The notes: generated by a model from the sequence alone, not told the origin. Shown: positions 44,258 to 53,611, numbered from the stretch's first letter. The stretch: DNA of 64,000 nt from Lyngbya sp. PCC 8106 (GCF_000169095.1 NZ_AAVU01000038.1:11180-75179), one strand, 5' to 3'. Made by a program: numbers and translations.

Positions 44258-45424
44258 CTAAGGCTTCAAAACAACTTTAATGCAGTTATCTTTCTTATGC
44301 TTGAAAATCTCATAACCGTGAGAAGCCTGTTCTAAATTGAGACGATGGGTAATCACAAAAGTGGGATCAATATCACCCTTTTGAATCCGTTCCATCAGCG
44401 GACGCAGATAACGATGAACATGAGTTTGTCCAGACTTTAATGTAAGCGCTTTATTAACAATCGCTCCCATCGGTATTTTATCAACAAAACCGCCATAAAC
44501 ACCGGGAATAGAAACCGTTCCTCCCTTCCGACAAGCCACGATCGCCTGTCGCAGTGCATGGGGTCGTCCTGTTTCGAGGCGCACCGCCTGTTTGACCTTA
44601 TCCACGACTCCCATCGCATCCATACCGTGCGACTCCATACCCACCGCTTCAATACAGCGATCAGGGCCACGTCCGCCTGTCATTTCCTTTAAGGCAACTC
44701 CTGCGTCCACTTCTTCAAAGTTGATAATCTCGGCGCCGGCCTTTTCAGCCAATTGTAATCGTTCCGGAATGTGATCAATAGCAATCACCCGTTCGGCCCC
44801 CAACATGAAGGCGCTGCGAATGGCAAACTGTCCAACCGGGCCGCATCCCCAAACCGCTACTGTATCGCCCGGTTCGATATCACAATTTTCCGCCGCCATA
44901 TAGCCTGTTGGAAAGATATCCGTTAAAAACAGAACTTGTTCATCGCTGAGGCCATCAGCCACCTTCAACGGCCCCACATCCGCAAACGGTACACGGGCAT
45001 ATTCAGCCTGTCCACCTGCGTAGCCGCCCAACAGATGAGAATAACCAAATAAACCCGAAGGAGAATGGCCGTACATTTTCTCAACCAACCCACTATTCGG
45101 GTTAGAATTATCACACAATGACCATAAATCCCGCTTACAAAAGAAACAATTTCCACAAGAAATCGTAAACGGCACAACAACGCGATCGCCAACCTTCAGC
45201 TTTTTAACATTAGGGCCGACTTCCACCACTTCTCCCATAAATTCATGGCCTAAAATATCCCCCGATTTCATTGTGGGAATATAACCATCATAAAGGTGTA
45301 AATCTGAACCACAGATCGCCGTTGAAGTAATTTTAATAATCGCATCACCGGGATTTAAAATTTTAGGATCGGGAACCGTATCAACCCGAACATCATGGGA
45401 ACCGTGCCAACAAACTGCTTTCAT
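44258..45424 (-). CDS. Zinc-dependent alcohol dehydrogenase (formaldehyde dehydrogenase-like)
   Basis: A 388-residue MDR-family enzyme. Catalytic zinc ligands lie in STAICGSDLHLYDG and GHEFMGEVVEVG; the structural zinc in ISCGNCFFCKRDLWSLCD. NAD-binding motif VAVWGCGPVGQFAIRSA. The length and AVGMESHG region resemble glutathione-independent formaldehyde dehydrogenase-like proteins widespread in bacteria. The SRPBCC gene lies 201 bases upstream on the same strand and may be part of the same unit. Confidence 0.88.
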   Translation of the reverse strand: MKAVCWHGSHDVRVDTVPDPKILNPGDAIIKITSTAICGSDLHLYDGYIPTMKSGDILGHEFMGEVVEVGPNVKKLKVGDRVVVPFTISCGNCFFCKRDLWSLCDNSNPNSGLVEKMYGHSPSGLFGYSHLLGGYAGGQAEYARVPFADVGPLKVADGLSDEQVLFLTDIFPTGYMAAENCDIEPGDTVAVWGCGPVGQFAIRSAFMLGAERVIAIDHIPERLQLAEKAGAEIINFEEVDAGVALKEMTGGRGPDRCIEAVGMESHGMDAMGVVDKVKQAVRLETGRPHALRQAIVACRKGGTVSIPGVYGGFVDKIPMGAIVNKALTLKSGQTHVHRYLRPLMERIQKGDIDPTFVITHRLNLEQASHGYEIFKHKKDNCIKVVLKP

Positions 45425-45564
45425 AACCTCTTGTCTCCGTAAGTATTGATTAATCTTTTTGCGCTGTTGCGTCTACAATCCATTGAACTTATATGAAATC
45501 GAAAAAATAATGCTACAAAAGGTAAAAGGCAATAGGCAACAATCAAAAGTTACCCATTGAACAC

Positions 45565-45579
45565 TGGTGACTGGTGACT
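45565..45579. repeat. Short heptanucleotide repeat (TGGTGAC)n
   Basis: TGGTGACTGGTGACT is a short tandem heptamer repeat (STRR) seen widely in filamentous cyanobacteria. Confidence 0.6.
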
Positions 45580-45625
45580 ATCTCCCCATCAATCTTCTGT
45601 AGCAAAATTCGGCGATTTCATATTA

Positions 45626-46396
45626 CTATGAACCTTGCGGTTGCCCTTCTATTGTCGCAATTTCTCCGGCTTCCATCAGTTGTTTGAAGCGACTCAACAT
45701 CTGACCCAATTGTTGTTCGGGTTCGGTACCAAATAACTTGGCAATATTCGCCGTCATTGCACCGCCAGGGGGACTATATTCCATCACAACTTTAACTTCG
45801 GTTCCCCGTCCGCCGCTTGCGGGACGAAACCGCACAAACCCCGAGTGATCGATGTCCGCATTTTCTGCCGAAGTCCAACCAATCAACTCATTGGGGCGAT
45901 CCTGAATAACCATCGCATCCCATTCTACAGCCTGATCAACAACGGGTGTTTTTGCCACCCAATGAGAGCGTTGTTGGTCGTATACTGTGACTGACTCTAG
46001 ATAATCTGTAAAAATTGGTAAATTCTCGAAATTGCGCCAATAGTTGTAAAGTTCTTCAGGTGATTTTTCGATAATTACTGTTTTTTCGGCGGTGATGCGC
46101 TGGTCTTTGCTCGCTTCTGTTGCTTCGCCAAGTTTCTGCTGAACTTGCTTGACGGTGCTTTGATTTTTCGCACCTTGATAGATTAAACCGCCCCCAACTA
46201 ATGATGTTAGTATACCGCGAAGCGATCGCTGTTTTAAGCCCATTAATACCAGTGCGCCCCCGCCAACCAGGGAAGCCCAACGTTCGGTATCACCTGCTTC
46301 ATTTTTGGGGGTTTGATTTTCGGGAGTTTGATTTTTGGCCGTTTGATTTTCGCTTTCGCGCTGAACGCCGTCGCTATCAATTATTATTTTTTCCAT
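45626..46396 (-). CDS. SRPBCC family protein with N-terminal membrane hairpin
   Basis: A 256-residue protein. The first 30 residues are Asn/Gln/Pro-rich with tandem NQTPENQTPKN units. Residues ~35-80 are a glycine-rich double hydrophobic segment (WASLVGGGALVLMGL ... GILTSLVGGGLIYQG). From ~100 on an SRPBCC/START-like ligand-binding domain follows (AEKTVIIEKSPEELYNYWRNFENLPIF ... ELIGWTSAENADIDHSGFVRF), as in polyketide cyclase/dehydrase-type proteins. It lies upstream of the alcohol dehydrogenase gene, a pairing also known elsewhere; the ligand is unknown. Confidence 0.8.
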   Translation of the reverse strand: MEKIIIDSDGVQRESENQTAKNQTPENQTPKNEAGDTERWASLVGGGALVLMGLKQRSLRGILTSLVGGGLIYQGAKNQSTVKQVQQKLGEATEASKDQRITAEKTVIIEKSPEELYNYWRNFENLPIFTDYLESVTVYDQQRSHWVAKTPVVDQAVEWDAMVIQDRPNELIGWTSAENADIDHSGFVRFRPASGGRGTEVKVVMEYSPPGGAMTANIAKLFGTEPEQQLGQMLSRFKQLMEAGEIATIEGQPQGS

Positions 46397-46666
46397 TTCA
46401 TTTAAGTTTAATCATGCTTTATGTATCTAATTTTCAGCATATAAAACTAAACCGCGAATGCAATCACCCATATGGTAGAAACATCGGAAAATACAACTCT
46501 ACTCGTCCTCGGGTTGAGCTATTGCTGAACTATTCTTGTCTAAAAAATAGAGAGTCCTATCCTCAGAGGGAGGTTAACTTCTTGCAAATCGAGTATGAGT
46601 AATAAAGGTATTCCTGTGTGCGCTTTCCGATCCAATCAATAAATATAAAAAAATATTGTCTTAGCT

Positions 46667-47686
46667 ATGCAAATTTCCGGCACAACAACGAAAACGTTAA
46701 TGGCGATTATTGCAACAATTTTGGTTGTGGCTGCACTCCAAGCGACTCGATCGATTTCTATGCCTTTGGCGTTTGCGTTTTTTATTGCTGTTTTAGTTCA
46801 TCCTTTGCAATCATGGCTAGAACGTCGTTTACCCCGATGGTTAAGTTTAATTTTAGTGCTGCTATTGCTAATCGGCTTTATGGGAGTCGCAGTCGGGGCT
46901 TTAACGTTGAGTGCAGAAATTATTGAACCAAAAGTTCCGGAGTATCTTGATCGCTTGCAACAAATGGGAGAAACTTTGCGATCGTGGGCTGAGGAGCGAA
47001 GTATACCTATTCCTCAGTTTAACGCTCAGGATGGAATTAATCAAGTGACTCAACAGGCAATTGGCGGCATAAAGACTTTGTTATCAGCCGCGAGTTTGTT
47101 TATCTTAATTGTCTCTTTATTAGTCTTATTATTGTTAGAAGTGAATCAATATCAGGAAAAGGTTAAACAGGCTTTTCCCTCACGATCTAGCGATCGCATT
47201 ATTAATGCAGTTAGTGATACCAGTGAAAAACTGCGGCGATATTTATTGGTGATGACACTTACTTGTTGTTTAACGGGAATTTTAACCGCAAGCTGGTGTT
47301 TTATTTGGGGGGTTGATTTGGCTTTTGTTTGGGGATTAGTTGCTTTTGTTCTTAACTATGTACCCACTTTAGGATCGATTATTGCGGTGATTCCTCCGAC
47401 GTTGGTTGCTTTTATTTTTCAAGGGGTTCCTCGCGGAATTGCCACCCTGTTAGGATTGGCAGTTATACAGACAATTTTGGGTAACTTTGTCGATCCTCGC
47501 TTGCAGGGAAAAACCCTACAGTTATCCCCTTTTGTTGCTCTGGTTTCTATCGTATTTTGGGGATGGGTTTGGGGTATTCCCGGTGCAATTTTGGGTGTAC
47601 CAATGACCATCTCTATTATTTTAATGTGTCGGGAATTTAAGGCAACTCGTGGAGTCGCAATTCTTTTAGGTGAGGTTGAAGATTAG
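46667..47686 (+). CDS. AI-2E family transporter (PerM-like)
   Basis: A 339-residue membrane protein with about eight hydrophobic segments. Family traits are the N-terminal pair (MAIIATILVVAALQATRSISMPLAFAFFIAVLVHPL), the middle soluble part (EYLDRLQQMGETLRSW) and the C-terminal block (FVLNYVPTLGSIIAVIPPTLVAF ... LQGKTLQLSPFVALVSIVFWGWVWGIPGAILGVPM). Members export AI-2, sodium or other solutes, so the substrate is open. Confidence 0.9.
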   Translation: MQISGTTTKTLMAIIATILVVAALQATRSISMPLAFAFFIAVLVHPLQSWLERRLPRWLSLILVLLLLIGFMGVAVGALTLSAEIIEPKVPEYLDRLQQMGETLRSWAEERSIPIPQFNAQDGINQVTQQAIGGIKTLLSAASLFILIVSLLVLLLLEVNQYQEKVKQAFPSRSSDRIINAVSDTSEKLRRYLLVMTLTCCLTGILTASWCFIWGVDLAFVWGLVAFVLNYVPTLGSIIAVIPPTLVAFIFQGVPRGIATLLGLAVIQTILGNFVDPRLQGKTLQLSPFVALVSIVFWGWVWGIPGAILGVPMTISIILMCREFKATRGVAILLGEVED

Positions 47687-47788
47687 GGATTGATGGGGTA
47701 TTTTGAGCCGTGATCAAAACAACAAATTAATAGTTTTGTTCTCCAGACTCAAGCTTCGTCATCATTTCAATCTAATCCCCAAAAACCT

Positions 47789-48313
47789 TTAACCTGCAAC
47801 CAAACTTCTCAAAACCTGATAAATGAAAGTCAAAATCATAATTCCCACTAAAGAAATCAGCAAAATAAATAACATTAACCCCCCCACTAAAACAATCACA
47901 AATAAACGATCCGCTTTTTGTCCCATTTGAGGCGAATTAACATGATCTTCCAACAGATCAACATTTTTAACATTAGCTTTCCAGGCGACATCAAAAACAT
48001 CCCCAACCACAGGTACAGTTCCAACCAAAGTTTCTGTCGCAATATTAGAAGCCATACGGACGAGTATTTCTTTTGGAACTCCCAGTCGAAAAGCTCGCAA
48101 CATAATGTAAGCTGACAACAGACCCCCGAGTAAATCTCCACCTCCCGGTATGAGTCCAATAATTGGGTCAAGACCAATTCCATAGGTAGTACCCGGAACT
48201 CGAATCGCATTATCGAGAATATTACTAAATTGCCGTAAGTGTTTGACTACAGACGCTTTAGACTGATCATCGGTTGTCGGAATTGAGCGTTTAGGAGAGG
48301 ATTTTGGGTTCAT
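47789..48313 (-). CDS. DUF4112 domain-containing protein
   Basis: A 174-residue protein. The DUF4112 core is LDNAIRVPGTTYGIGLDPIIGLIPGGGDLLGGLLSAYIMLRAFRLGVPK ... VGTVPVVGDVFDVAWKANVKNVDLL. A C-terminal pair of hydrophobic segments (LFVIVLVGGLMLFILLISLVGIMIL) places it in the membrane. Function unknown. Single gene. Confidence 0.9.
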   Translation of the reverse strand: MNPKSSPKRSIPTTDDQSKASVVKHLRQFSNILDNAIRVPGTTYGIGLDPIIGLIPGGGDLLGGLLSAYIMLRAFRLGVPKEILVRMASNIATETLVGTVPVVGDVFDVAWKANVKNVDLLEDHVNSPQMGQKADRLFVIVLVGGLMLFILLISLVGIMILTFIYQVLRSLVAG

Positions 48314-48456
48314 ATTGGTTGCAATTGTGAGAAATTCGACATTTTAGTGTCAACATATGTAACATAAAGTTAATGAATTCTAATCAACTTAACTTCTAGC
48401 TGAGGTTAGAAGATTAAGTTTTGCTCCCGTTCTAAAATAAAACATTTAAAGCCGCC

Positions 48457-49227
48457 ATGGAGTGGATAGAAGTTTCTAAAAACTGGGTTTTGATTCCCCC
48501 CCGACCAAAAGCAATCGTTCACTTCCTGGGGGGAGCGTTTGTGGCAACAGCACCACAAATCACTTATCGATGGCTATTAGAACAGATAGCACAACAAGGA
48601 TACATTGTAATCGCCACTCCTTTTATTAATACTCTCAATCATGGGATTATGGCGAAAAAAGTTCTGTGGACGTTTGAGGATGGTTTAGAAGACTTGTATT
48701 CCACTCGGCGTCTACGTCAACGGGGTTTACCAATTTATGGCTTAGGACATAGTATGGGATGTAAACTCCATTTACTCATCGGTTCTTTGTTTCCCGTTAA
48801 CCGGGCAGGTAATATTTTAATTTCGTTCAATAACTACGCAGCCCGAGAGTCTATTCCCCTGATTGAACAACTTTCATCAATGATGGAGGTAGAATTTACT
48901 CCTTCTCCTGGACAGACTAACTGTATGATAGAGGAGCGCTATCAAATCCGTCGTAATCTTTTAATTAAATTTACCAAAGATACTCTCGACCAGACCACTA
49001 TTCTCAATCAAATTTTGCAACGTCGTTTTCCGGGAATGGTTGCACTTCAGCAGTTAGGCGGAGATCATTTAACCCCAATTAATCAAGATATTAGCAGGTC
49101 ATCTGTGGGAGAAAGCTTTACACCCTTCGATGCGATTAGTCAATGGATTAAACAAGAAGTGTACAAAGATTTATATCGATTAAAACAGGAAGTTCTCCAT
49201 TGGCTTGATCCCTTAGCCAAAGCTTAA
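48457..49227 (+). CDS. DUF1350 family protein (alpha/beta hydrolase-like)
   Basis: A 256-residue protein of a family conserved in cyanobacteria and plastids. It opens with WVLIPPRPKAIVHFLGGAFVATAPQITYRWLLE and has a nucleophile-elbow-like GLGHSMGCKLHLLIG (GHSMG), then ISFNNYAARESIPL. This suggests an esterase-type fold; the reaction is unknown. Confidence 0.88.
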   Translation: MEWIEVSKNWVLIPPRPKAIVHFLGGAFVATAPQITYRWLLEQIAQQGYIVIATPFINTLNHGIMAKKVLWTFEDGLEDLYSTRRLRQRGLPIYGLGHSMGCKLHLLIGSLFPVNRAGNILISFNNYAARESIPLIEQLSSMMEVEFTPSPGQTNCMIEERYQIRRNLLIKFTKDTLDQTTILNQILQRRFPGMVALQQLGGDHLTPINQDISRSSVGESFTPFDAISQWIKQEVYKDLYRLKQEVLHWLDPLAKA

Positions 49228-49393
49228 AAGTGCTTTCTCAATGGGTTTGACTGTTACATCAGTAGAATTAGAGTTTTCCGCAGCAAGACCCTGAAAACGG
49301 GTTTTCACGATTGGAGTATCGCCTATCGGGGTATATAGCACTACGCGAATACATGATTGTCATTTCTAAATCCTAAAACTCCTTCACAGTCTA

Positions 49394-49475
49394 CTGTTCC
49401 CTGTTCCCTAAGATTGCAAACTAAGTCTCGCCGGAAACCGCGCCCGCCGCAAGGCAAGCGCTGTTCCCTGTTCCC
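49394..49475. repeat. Short heptanucleotide repeats (CTGTTCC)n
   Basis: CTGTTCCCTGTTCCC occurs at 49394 and again at 49461 in the 290-base gap between the DUF1350 and anti-sigma genes. These are typical STRR heptamers; no array structure and no gene is seen. Confidence 0.6.
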
Positions 49476-49516
49476 GATTCAAGTAGCGCCATATCTTCCA
49501 AATGAACTACGGGAAT

Positions 49517-49975
49517 TTACCCATCATGCTGATAATTTTTGACAATTAATAAACAATTACGACCATCTGAAGTGGGTTCATAATTTAAGGAGTCTGCAAT
49601 ATCACGCATCAGCTTCAAACCTCGCCCTCCACCTGCACCTTTATCAATCCGAGGAGGCATGAGTTGGAGTTTTTCCATCAAATCAAACGGAGGGCCATAA
49701 TCCCAAACTCGAATTTCAATTTGACTGTCCAACAGAGCGACTTCGATTTCAACCGTCACGTCTGAAGATAGGTTCTGATGGGCATGACGAACAGCATTTG
49801 TAAATCCCTCTGCCAAAGCAAGTTGACAGCGAATCCAAATAGAACTAGGAACCGATGGATGCTGTAATCGAGCAAACCATGACAAAATATCGGATAAAGC
49901 ATCAAGAGTATTGGGAGCCTGAAGCTTTGCCTTAAACGGAAGAAGCAACGGTTCGGAACCTTGAAATTCAATCAC
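49517..49975 (-). CDS. Anti-sigma regulatory factor (RsbW-like serine kinase)
   Basis: A 152-residue GHKL ATPase: the N-box is LALAEGFTNAVRHAHQ, followed by EIRVWDYGPPFD (G1) and DKGAGGGRGLKLMRDIAD (G2). RsbW-type kinases phosphorylate a STAS antagonist and hold a sigma factor or another partner. Next to it, divergently, lies a REC-PP2C phosphatase (50217) and then a STAS protein (51543), the three parts of a partner-switching module. Confidence 0.9.
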   Translation of the reverse strand: MIEFQGSEPLLLPFKAKLQAPNTLDALSDILSWFARLQHPSVPSSIWIRCQLALAEGFTNAVRHAHQNLSSDVTVEIEVALLDSQIEIRVWDYGPPFDLMEKLQLMPPRIDKGAGGGRGLKLMRDIADSLNYEPTSDGRNCLLIVKNYQHDG

Positions 49976-50216
49976 ACGAAGTTATGAGAACCTACATCTA
50001 CGATCAATTTAGCACGACCGATGACTGATGCCACATTGAGTTTAGCGACCTTTTGATAGGGGCTATGTGGTTTGGACTATACTCTACTTAAGCTAACTAA
50101 GGATTGACCAACGGTTAGAAACGGTTAGAGCAGGCTTCGTCGTCTTATGCCGGAGTAATCTGTCGCTCAAACTCTTGTTGCTGACCTGACCCTCGCAAAT
50201 CTATACCTGAGCGTCC

Positions 50217-51356
50217 ATGTTTAAAATTTTGGTGATTGATGATGACACGGTCATTAGGGAGCTACTAAGGAGAACTCTCAAAAAGCAGGGTTATGATGTT
50301 TCGGTTGCCAGTAATGGTGAGGAAGGCATCGAAAAGGCTAAAGTCTTACGCCCTGCTTTGATTATTTGTGATTGGATTATGCCGAGATTGACGGGTATTG
50401 AGGTCTGTCGCCAGGTGAAAGACAATCCAGAACTCTCGACGACTCAGTTCTTTTTGCTGACTTCTCTGGGGTCTATTTCTGACCGGGTAAAGGGTCTGGA
50501 TGCAGGTGCTGATGATTTCATTTCAAAGCCCCTAGAAATGAATGAGTTGTATGCCAGAGTTCGGGCGGGATTAAGGTTACATCAACTGAGTCAAGATTTG
50601 CAAACTCAAAAACAACTCTTAGAACAGGAGTTAGCCGAAGCCGCAGAATATGTACAATCTTTGCTTCCTGAACCGACTGTAACGCCGTTAAAAATTGACA
50701 GTAAGTTTATTCCCTCACGTCAACTCGGAGGAGATTGTTTTGATTACTTTTGGTTAGATTCCGATTATTTATCAATTTATTTAATGGATACGGCTGGACA
50801 TGGGTTGAGGGCGACTTTGCCTTCGATTTCGGTTTTGAATTTATTACGATCGCGTACCATTCCTAATATTGATTATTATCAACCCAGTGACGTATTGAGA
50901 GCGCTCAACAATACTTTTCAAATGTCTTATCAAAATGATAAATATTTTACCATTTGGTATGGTGTTTATAACCAAGTTACTCATCAACTGACCTATGCTA
51001 GTGCGGGTCATCCCCCGGCAATTTTGCTTTCTGGTGATCAAAATAATTTCCAAGTTCAACGTCTGAAAACACCAGGAATGCCTGTAGGAATGTTTTTAGA
51101 AGCTGAGTATATTGATGATACTTGTGAAATCAAAGCCCCAAGTGATTTGTATATTTTTAGTGATGGGGTTTATGAAATTCATCAACAGAATGGTTCTATG
51201 TGGGGACTAGATGATTTTATTCGTCTTCTCACCGACTCAAATACGAAGTCCTATAATTCCTCTAATCTTAATACAATCTTGCACGCGATTAAAGCTATAA
51301 ATTCTTATAATCCTTTTGACGATGACTTTTCTTTACTGAAAATCCACTTTGATTAA
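50217..51356 (+). CDS. Response regulator with PP2C (RsbU/SpoIIE) phosphatase domain
   Basis: A 379-residue protein. The N-terminal receiver (1-~125) has IDDD, the phospho-acceptor in LIICDWIMPRLTG and KPLEMNELYAR. A coiled linker (~130-150) leads to a SpoIIE-type phosphatase with GGDCFDYFWLD, YLMDTAGHGLRA, YASAGHPPAILL and YIFSDGVYEI, all metal-binding motifs intact. Phosphorylation of the receiver should switch dephosphorylation of a STAS protein, likely that at 51543-51872. A terminator follows the stop. Confidence 0.93.
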   Translation: MFKILVIDDDTVIRELLRRTLKKQGYDVSVASNGEEGIEKAKVLRPALIICDWIMPRLTGIEVCRQVKDNPELSTTQFFLLTSLGSISDRVKGLDAGADDFISKPLEMNELYARVRAGLRLHQLSQDLQTQKQLLEQELAEAAEYVQSLLPEPTVTPLKIDSKFIPSRQLGGDCFDYFWLDSDYLSIYLMDTAGHGLRATLPSISVLNLLRSRTIPNIDYYQPSDVLRALNNTFQMSYQNDKYFTIWYGVYNQVTHQLTYASAGHPPAILLSGDQNNFQVQRLKTPGMPVGMFLEAEYIDDTCEIKAPSDLYIFSDGVYEIHQQNGSMWGLDDFIRLLTDSNTKSYNSSNLNTILHAIKAINSYNPFDDDFSLLKIHFD

Positions 51357-51405
51357 CAATTTAATCCCTCAACTGTAATAAATCTGAGGAGGAAAGAACT
51401 CTTAT

Positions 51406-51434
51406 AAAAAAGGTGAAATAACTCCACCTTTTTT
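51406..51434 (+). terminator. Rho-independent terminator
   Basis: AAAAAAGGTG and CACCTTTTTT form a 10-bp stem with a 9-base loop; the T-run is part of the stem, so it can work in both directions between the convergent phosphatase and STAS genes. Confidence 0.75.
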
Positions 51435-51542
51435 ATCCTTTCTCATAACTTTTAACTCAATTCACAACCCCTACGGATAGGAATAGCTAGAGTCTTTCCC
51501 CTTCAGTTTTACCTCAAATATGAGAGATTTATAGCTCAAACT

Positions 51543-51872
51543 TTAACTGCTTTGAGCCGCATACTTGCTTTCAAAATCTTCTCGACTGTCAAAAATCTCG
51601 AATACCCGATCCATGCTGGTTAGTTCAAATAAGATTTTAATTTGCTCATTAATCGAGCAAACCATCAACTTACTACCAGCCGCGCGAACTGTTTTGAGAG
51701 CCAAAACTAAGGCACCTAAACCTGAACTGTCCATAAAAGAGACATCTTTAAAATCTATCAGGATGGTTTTGGCTCCTTGATCGACGAGGTTGCTAATCTC
51801 TTGACGGAATTGACTTGCTTTCGTTCCGTCTAAAATGCCTTGGGGTTGAAGCACTTGAACATCAGAACTCAT
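51543..51872 (-). CDS. STAS domain anti-anti-sigma factor
   Basis: A 109-residue STAS protein. The phospho-acceptor serine is in FMDSSGLGALVLAL, with ILIDFKDVSF before it. It would bind the anti-sigma kinase when unphosphorylated. Convergent with the phosphatase gene; kinase (49517), phosphatase (50217) and this antagonist lie within 2.4 kb, which supports a common pathway. Confidence 0.92.
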   Translation of the reverse strand: MSSDVQVLQPQGILDGTKASQFRQEISNLVDQGAKTILIDFKDVSFMDSSGLGALVLALKTVRAAGSKLMVCSINEQIKILFELTSMDRVFEIFDSREDFESKYAAQSS

Positions 51873-52019
51873 AATTTATTAAAAGTGAAGCCTCAAAATT
51901 GACTCGCCAGTTTCCGCTAGTATAGCCTTGAGATGAACTCATCGCCAAATCCTAAACTATACAACCCCTGGTTATCCGCTCAAAGATTGTCGTCAAAGGC
52001 TTTTCTCAGAGCTAACGAG

Positions 52020-52682
52020 CTACTGCTGACTTTGGGGTAGGGAACTAACTTTAGCACGGTGGAGTAGTTGACCTCGATATCGATAGCCCGTGTAGCGCAC
52101 CAAAACAGTTTCCCCAGTTTGAGCGGTTCCTTCTAAAAGCTGGTGCATCTGAGGATTGTAAGGAACTTCCGAACCCACAGATGCAATTGCTTCTACTCCC
52201 CATTGTTGCATAAGCCGTTCGATAGGACGCAATAGAGGCAATAATTTAACAGCAGGAAGTTTAGAATTCTGTTTAACTTTATAAACGACTGTCGGCCATT
52301 GGAGTAACCAAGGTTCTAAAACCTCTAAACTTGATCGCTCAAACTCCTGTGATAGTGAGTCTTGCTGCTGTTTCATCTGGGTTTGCAAGCGTTGATACTC
52401 TTGTTGCAGTTCCTCAACTGATGAGCCAGCTTCGGGAGAACTGACTGACTCTGGTGCGAAAGTTGCCAACAATTCTACCAAAGAAATATTCAGTCCTTGA
52501 CTAATATCAAGCAAAATCTCAACTCGCATTTGTCGGGCAAGTCCTCGACGCAGCCGAATAATTTGCCACTGAGAAACCCCTGCTTTTTGACTCAATTCCT
52601 CGACAGTAGAAAGCCCCGCCTGTTGCATTAGGTGGCGCAACTCGGGGCTATAATCAAATGATAATGATGAAGATCGATTCAT
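52020..52682 (-). CDS. Helix-turn-helix protein with GrpE-like C-terminal domain
   Basis: A 220-residue fusion. Residues ~10-70 are an XRE-like helix-turn-helix (LMQQAGLSTVEELSQKAGVSQWQIIRLRRG). Residues ~85-120 are a Gln-rich coiled coil, and ~130-215 resemble the GrpE head: LLPLLRPIERLMQQWGVEAI then VGSEVPYNPQMHQLLEG and ETVLVRYTGYRYRGQLLHRAKV. GrpE exchanges nucleotide on DnaK; whether this protein does so is unknown. Located just downstream of the split dps. Confidence 0.72.
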   Translation of the reverse strand: MNRSSSLSFDYSPELRHLMQQAGLSTVEELSQKAGVSQWQIIRLRRGLARQMRVEILLDISQGLNISLVELLATFAPESVSSPEAGSSVEELQQEYQRLQTQMKQQQDSLSQEFERSSLEVLEPWLLQWPTVVYKVKQNSKLPAVKLLPLLRPIERLMQQWGVEAIASVGSEVPYNPQMHQLLEGTAQTGETVLVRYTGYRYRGQLLHRAKVSSLPQSQQ

Positions 52683-52696
52683 TCACGGTATAGATG

Positions 52697-52849
52697 CTAT
52701 TTCACCTGAGCAGCCGTTTTGGTTGCACTGCTGCTTCCATTGGTAGCACTCCCGTTGCTTCCTTGCAAGTGGGCTTCGAGGAACCACAAGCGCATATCCA
52801 CAGTCCGGGAAATTTCAGTGTACAAATCTGCCGTATCCGCATCTCCTAA
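52697..52849 (-). pseudogene. dps: dps, 3' part (interrupted by non-autonomous element)
   Basis: These 50 codons (LGDADTADLYTEISRTVDMRLWFLEAHLQGS ...) are the C-terminal helix of Dps plus a Ser/Asn/Thr-rich tail. Joined to 53611-53204 they give a 186-residue Dps in one frame (AIDRKN-LGDADTADLY). Confidence 0.85.
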
Positions 52850-53203
52850 TTGACACTCCCACGCCGTAAACGGCGGGGATTCTTGGTTCAGCGAGTCCAC
52901 TTAATACAAATAGGGCGACCTATCTATACCAGAGATGGACTCTCCTCAAGCGTTTTGCTCCATTTCATCAGCCTGTTTGGGTATGCCCTACCCTACAGTT
53001 CAAAACCTAAAATCTTGGTTTCTCTGTACTTGTTGCGTTGCGCGCTAATAAGCGTACAAGCTTTCCTATACGGAACCCCATAACTTCAGTGCGTCAAGGT
53101 GCGCTGCCTTTTCGGCGACTGGGTTTTTAGTGTGGTTGATTACCCTTTCCACAAAAGAAAGTTTAGCAGAAAGCCGTCAATCACGGACGGGGCTTGTATC
53201 CCA
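52850..53203 (-). mobile_element. 354-bp non-autonomous IS200/IS605-type element in dps
   Basis: Boundaries are set by restoring dps; one T is ambiguous. On the minus strand the left end has AAGCCCCGTCC and a CCGTC/GACGG hairpin, and the right end reads AAGAATCCCCGCCGT then TTACGGCGTGGGAGTGTCAA, matching the right ends of the two tnpB elements in this window. No tnpB remains; the interior has no coding capacity. The scaffold-like 3' module GACTCGCTGAACCAAGAATCC is kept. Confidence 0.85.
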
Positions 53204-53611
53204 ATTTTTTCGGTCAATCGCTTCGCGAACGTGTTGGGCATACATCGCTAAACGATCAGCTAAGGCGATCACATGATCTTGGCCATCGAGGAGATCAAAA
53301 GGATATTCTGGCAAAATGGAATCCGTTGCAGCAACCCGGGCGGTTCCCATCGCAAATCCTCCGAGTGCGGTGACTCGTTCAGCAACCATATCTACATAAC
53401 CTTCGAGTTCACCCGCAATTTCATCGAATAGGGTGTGCAGGGAGTAGAAGTTCATTCCCTTCACGTTCCAGTGGGCTTGCTTAACTTGAGTTTTCAGATC
53501 CAAGGTGGTTGCTAATGTGCCATTGAGAATTGCTGCGACTTCTTGGCGAGTTCCTTCAGAAAAATCAATGCGAGAGGGATAGAGACGGGTTTTGAGGTTC
53601 TGGTTACTCAT
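53204..53611 (-). pseudogene. dps: dps, 5' part (ferritin-like DNA-binding protein)
   Basis: 136 codons from ATG 53611 carry the Dps core: VKQAHWNVKGMNFYSLHTLFDEI with the ferroxidase His/Asp/Glu residues, EGYVDMVAERVTALGG and HVREAIDRKN. Dps stores iron, consumes peroxide and protects DNA. The current frame runs 8 codons into the element and stops, so the fourth helix is lost unless the element is removed. A sulfiredoxin gene lies just upstream, so this is an oxidative-stress locus. Confidence 0.85.

Noticed and set aside
46201..46602. 133-codon plus-strand frame before the AI-2E gene
   Set aside because: Mostly antisense to the SRPBCC gene; no ribosome site or protein-like pattern.
52850..53083. 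77-codon plus-strand frame in the dps region
   Set aside because: It lies wholly within the non-autonomous element and reads its right end backwards.
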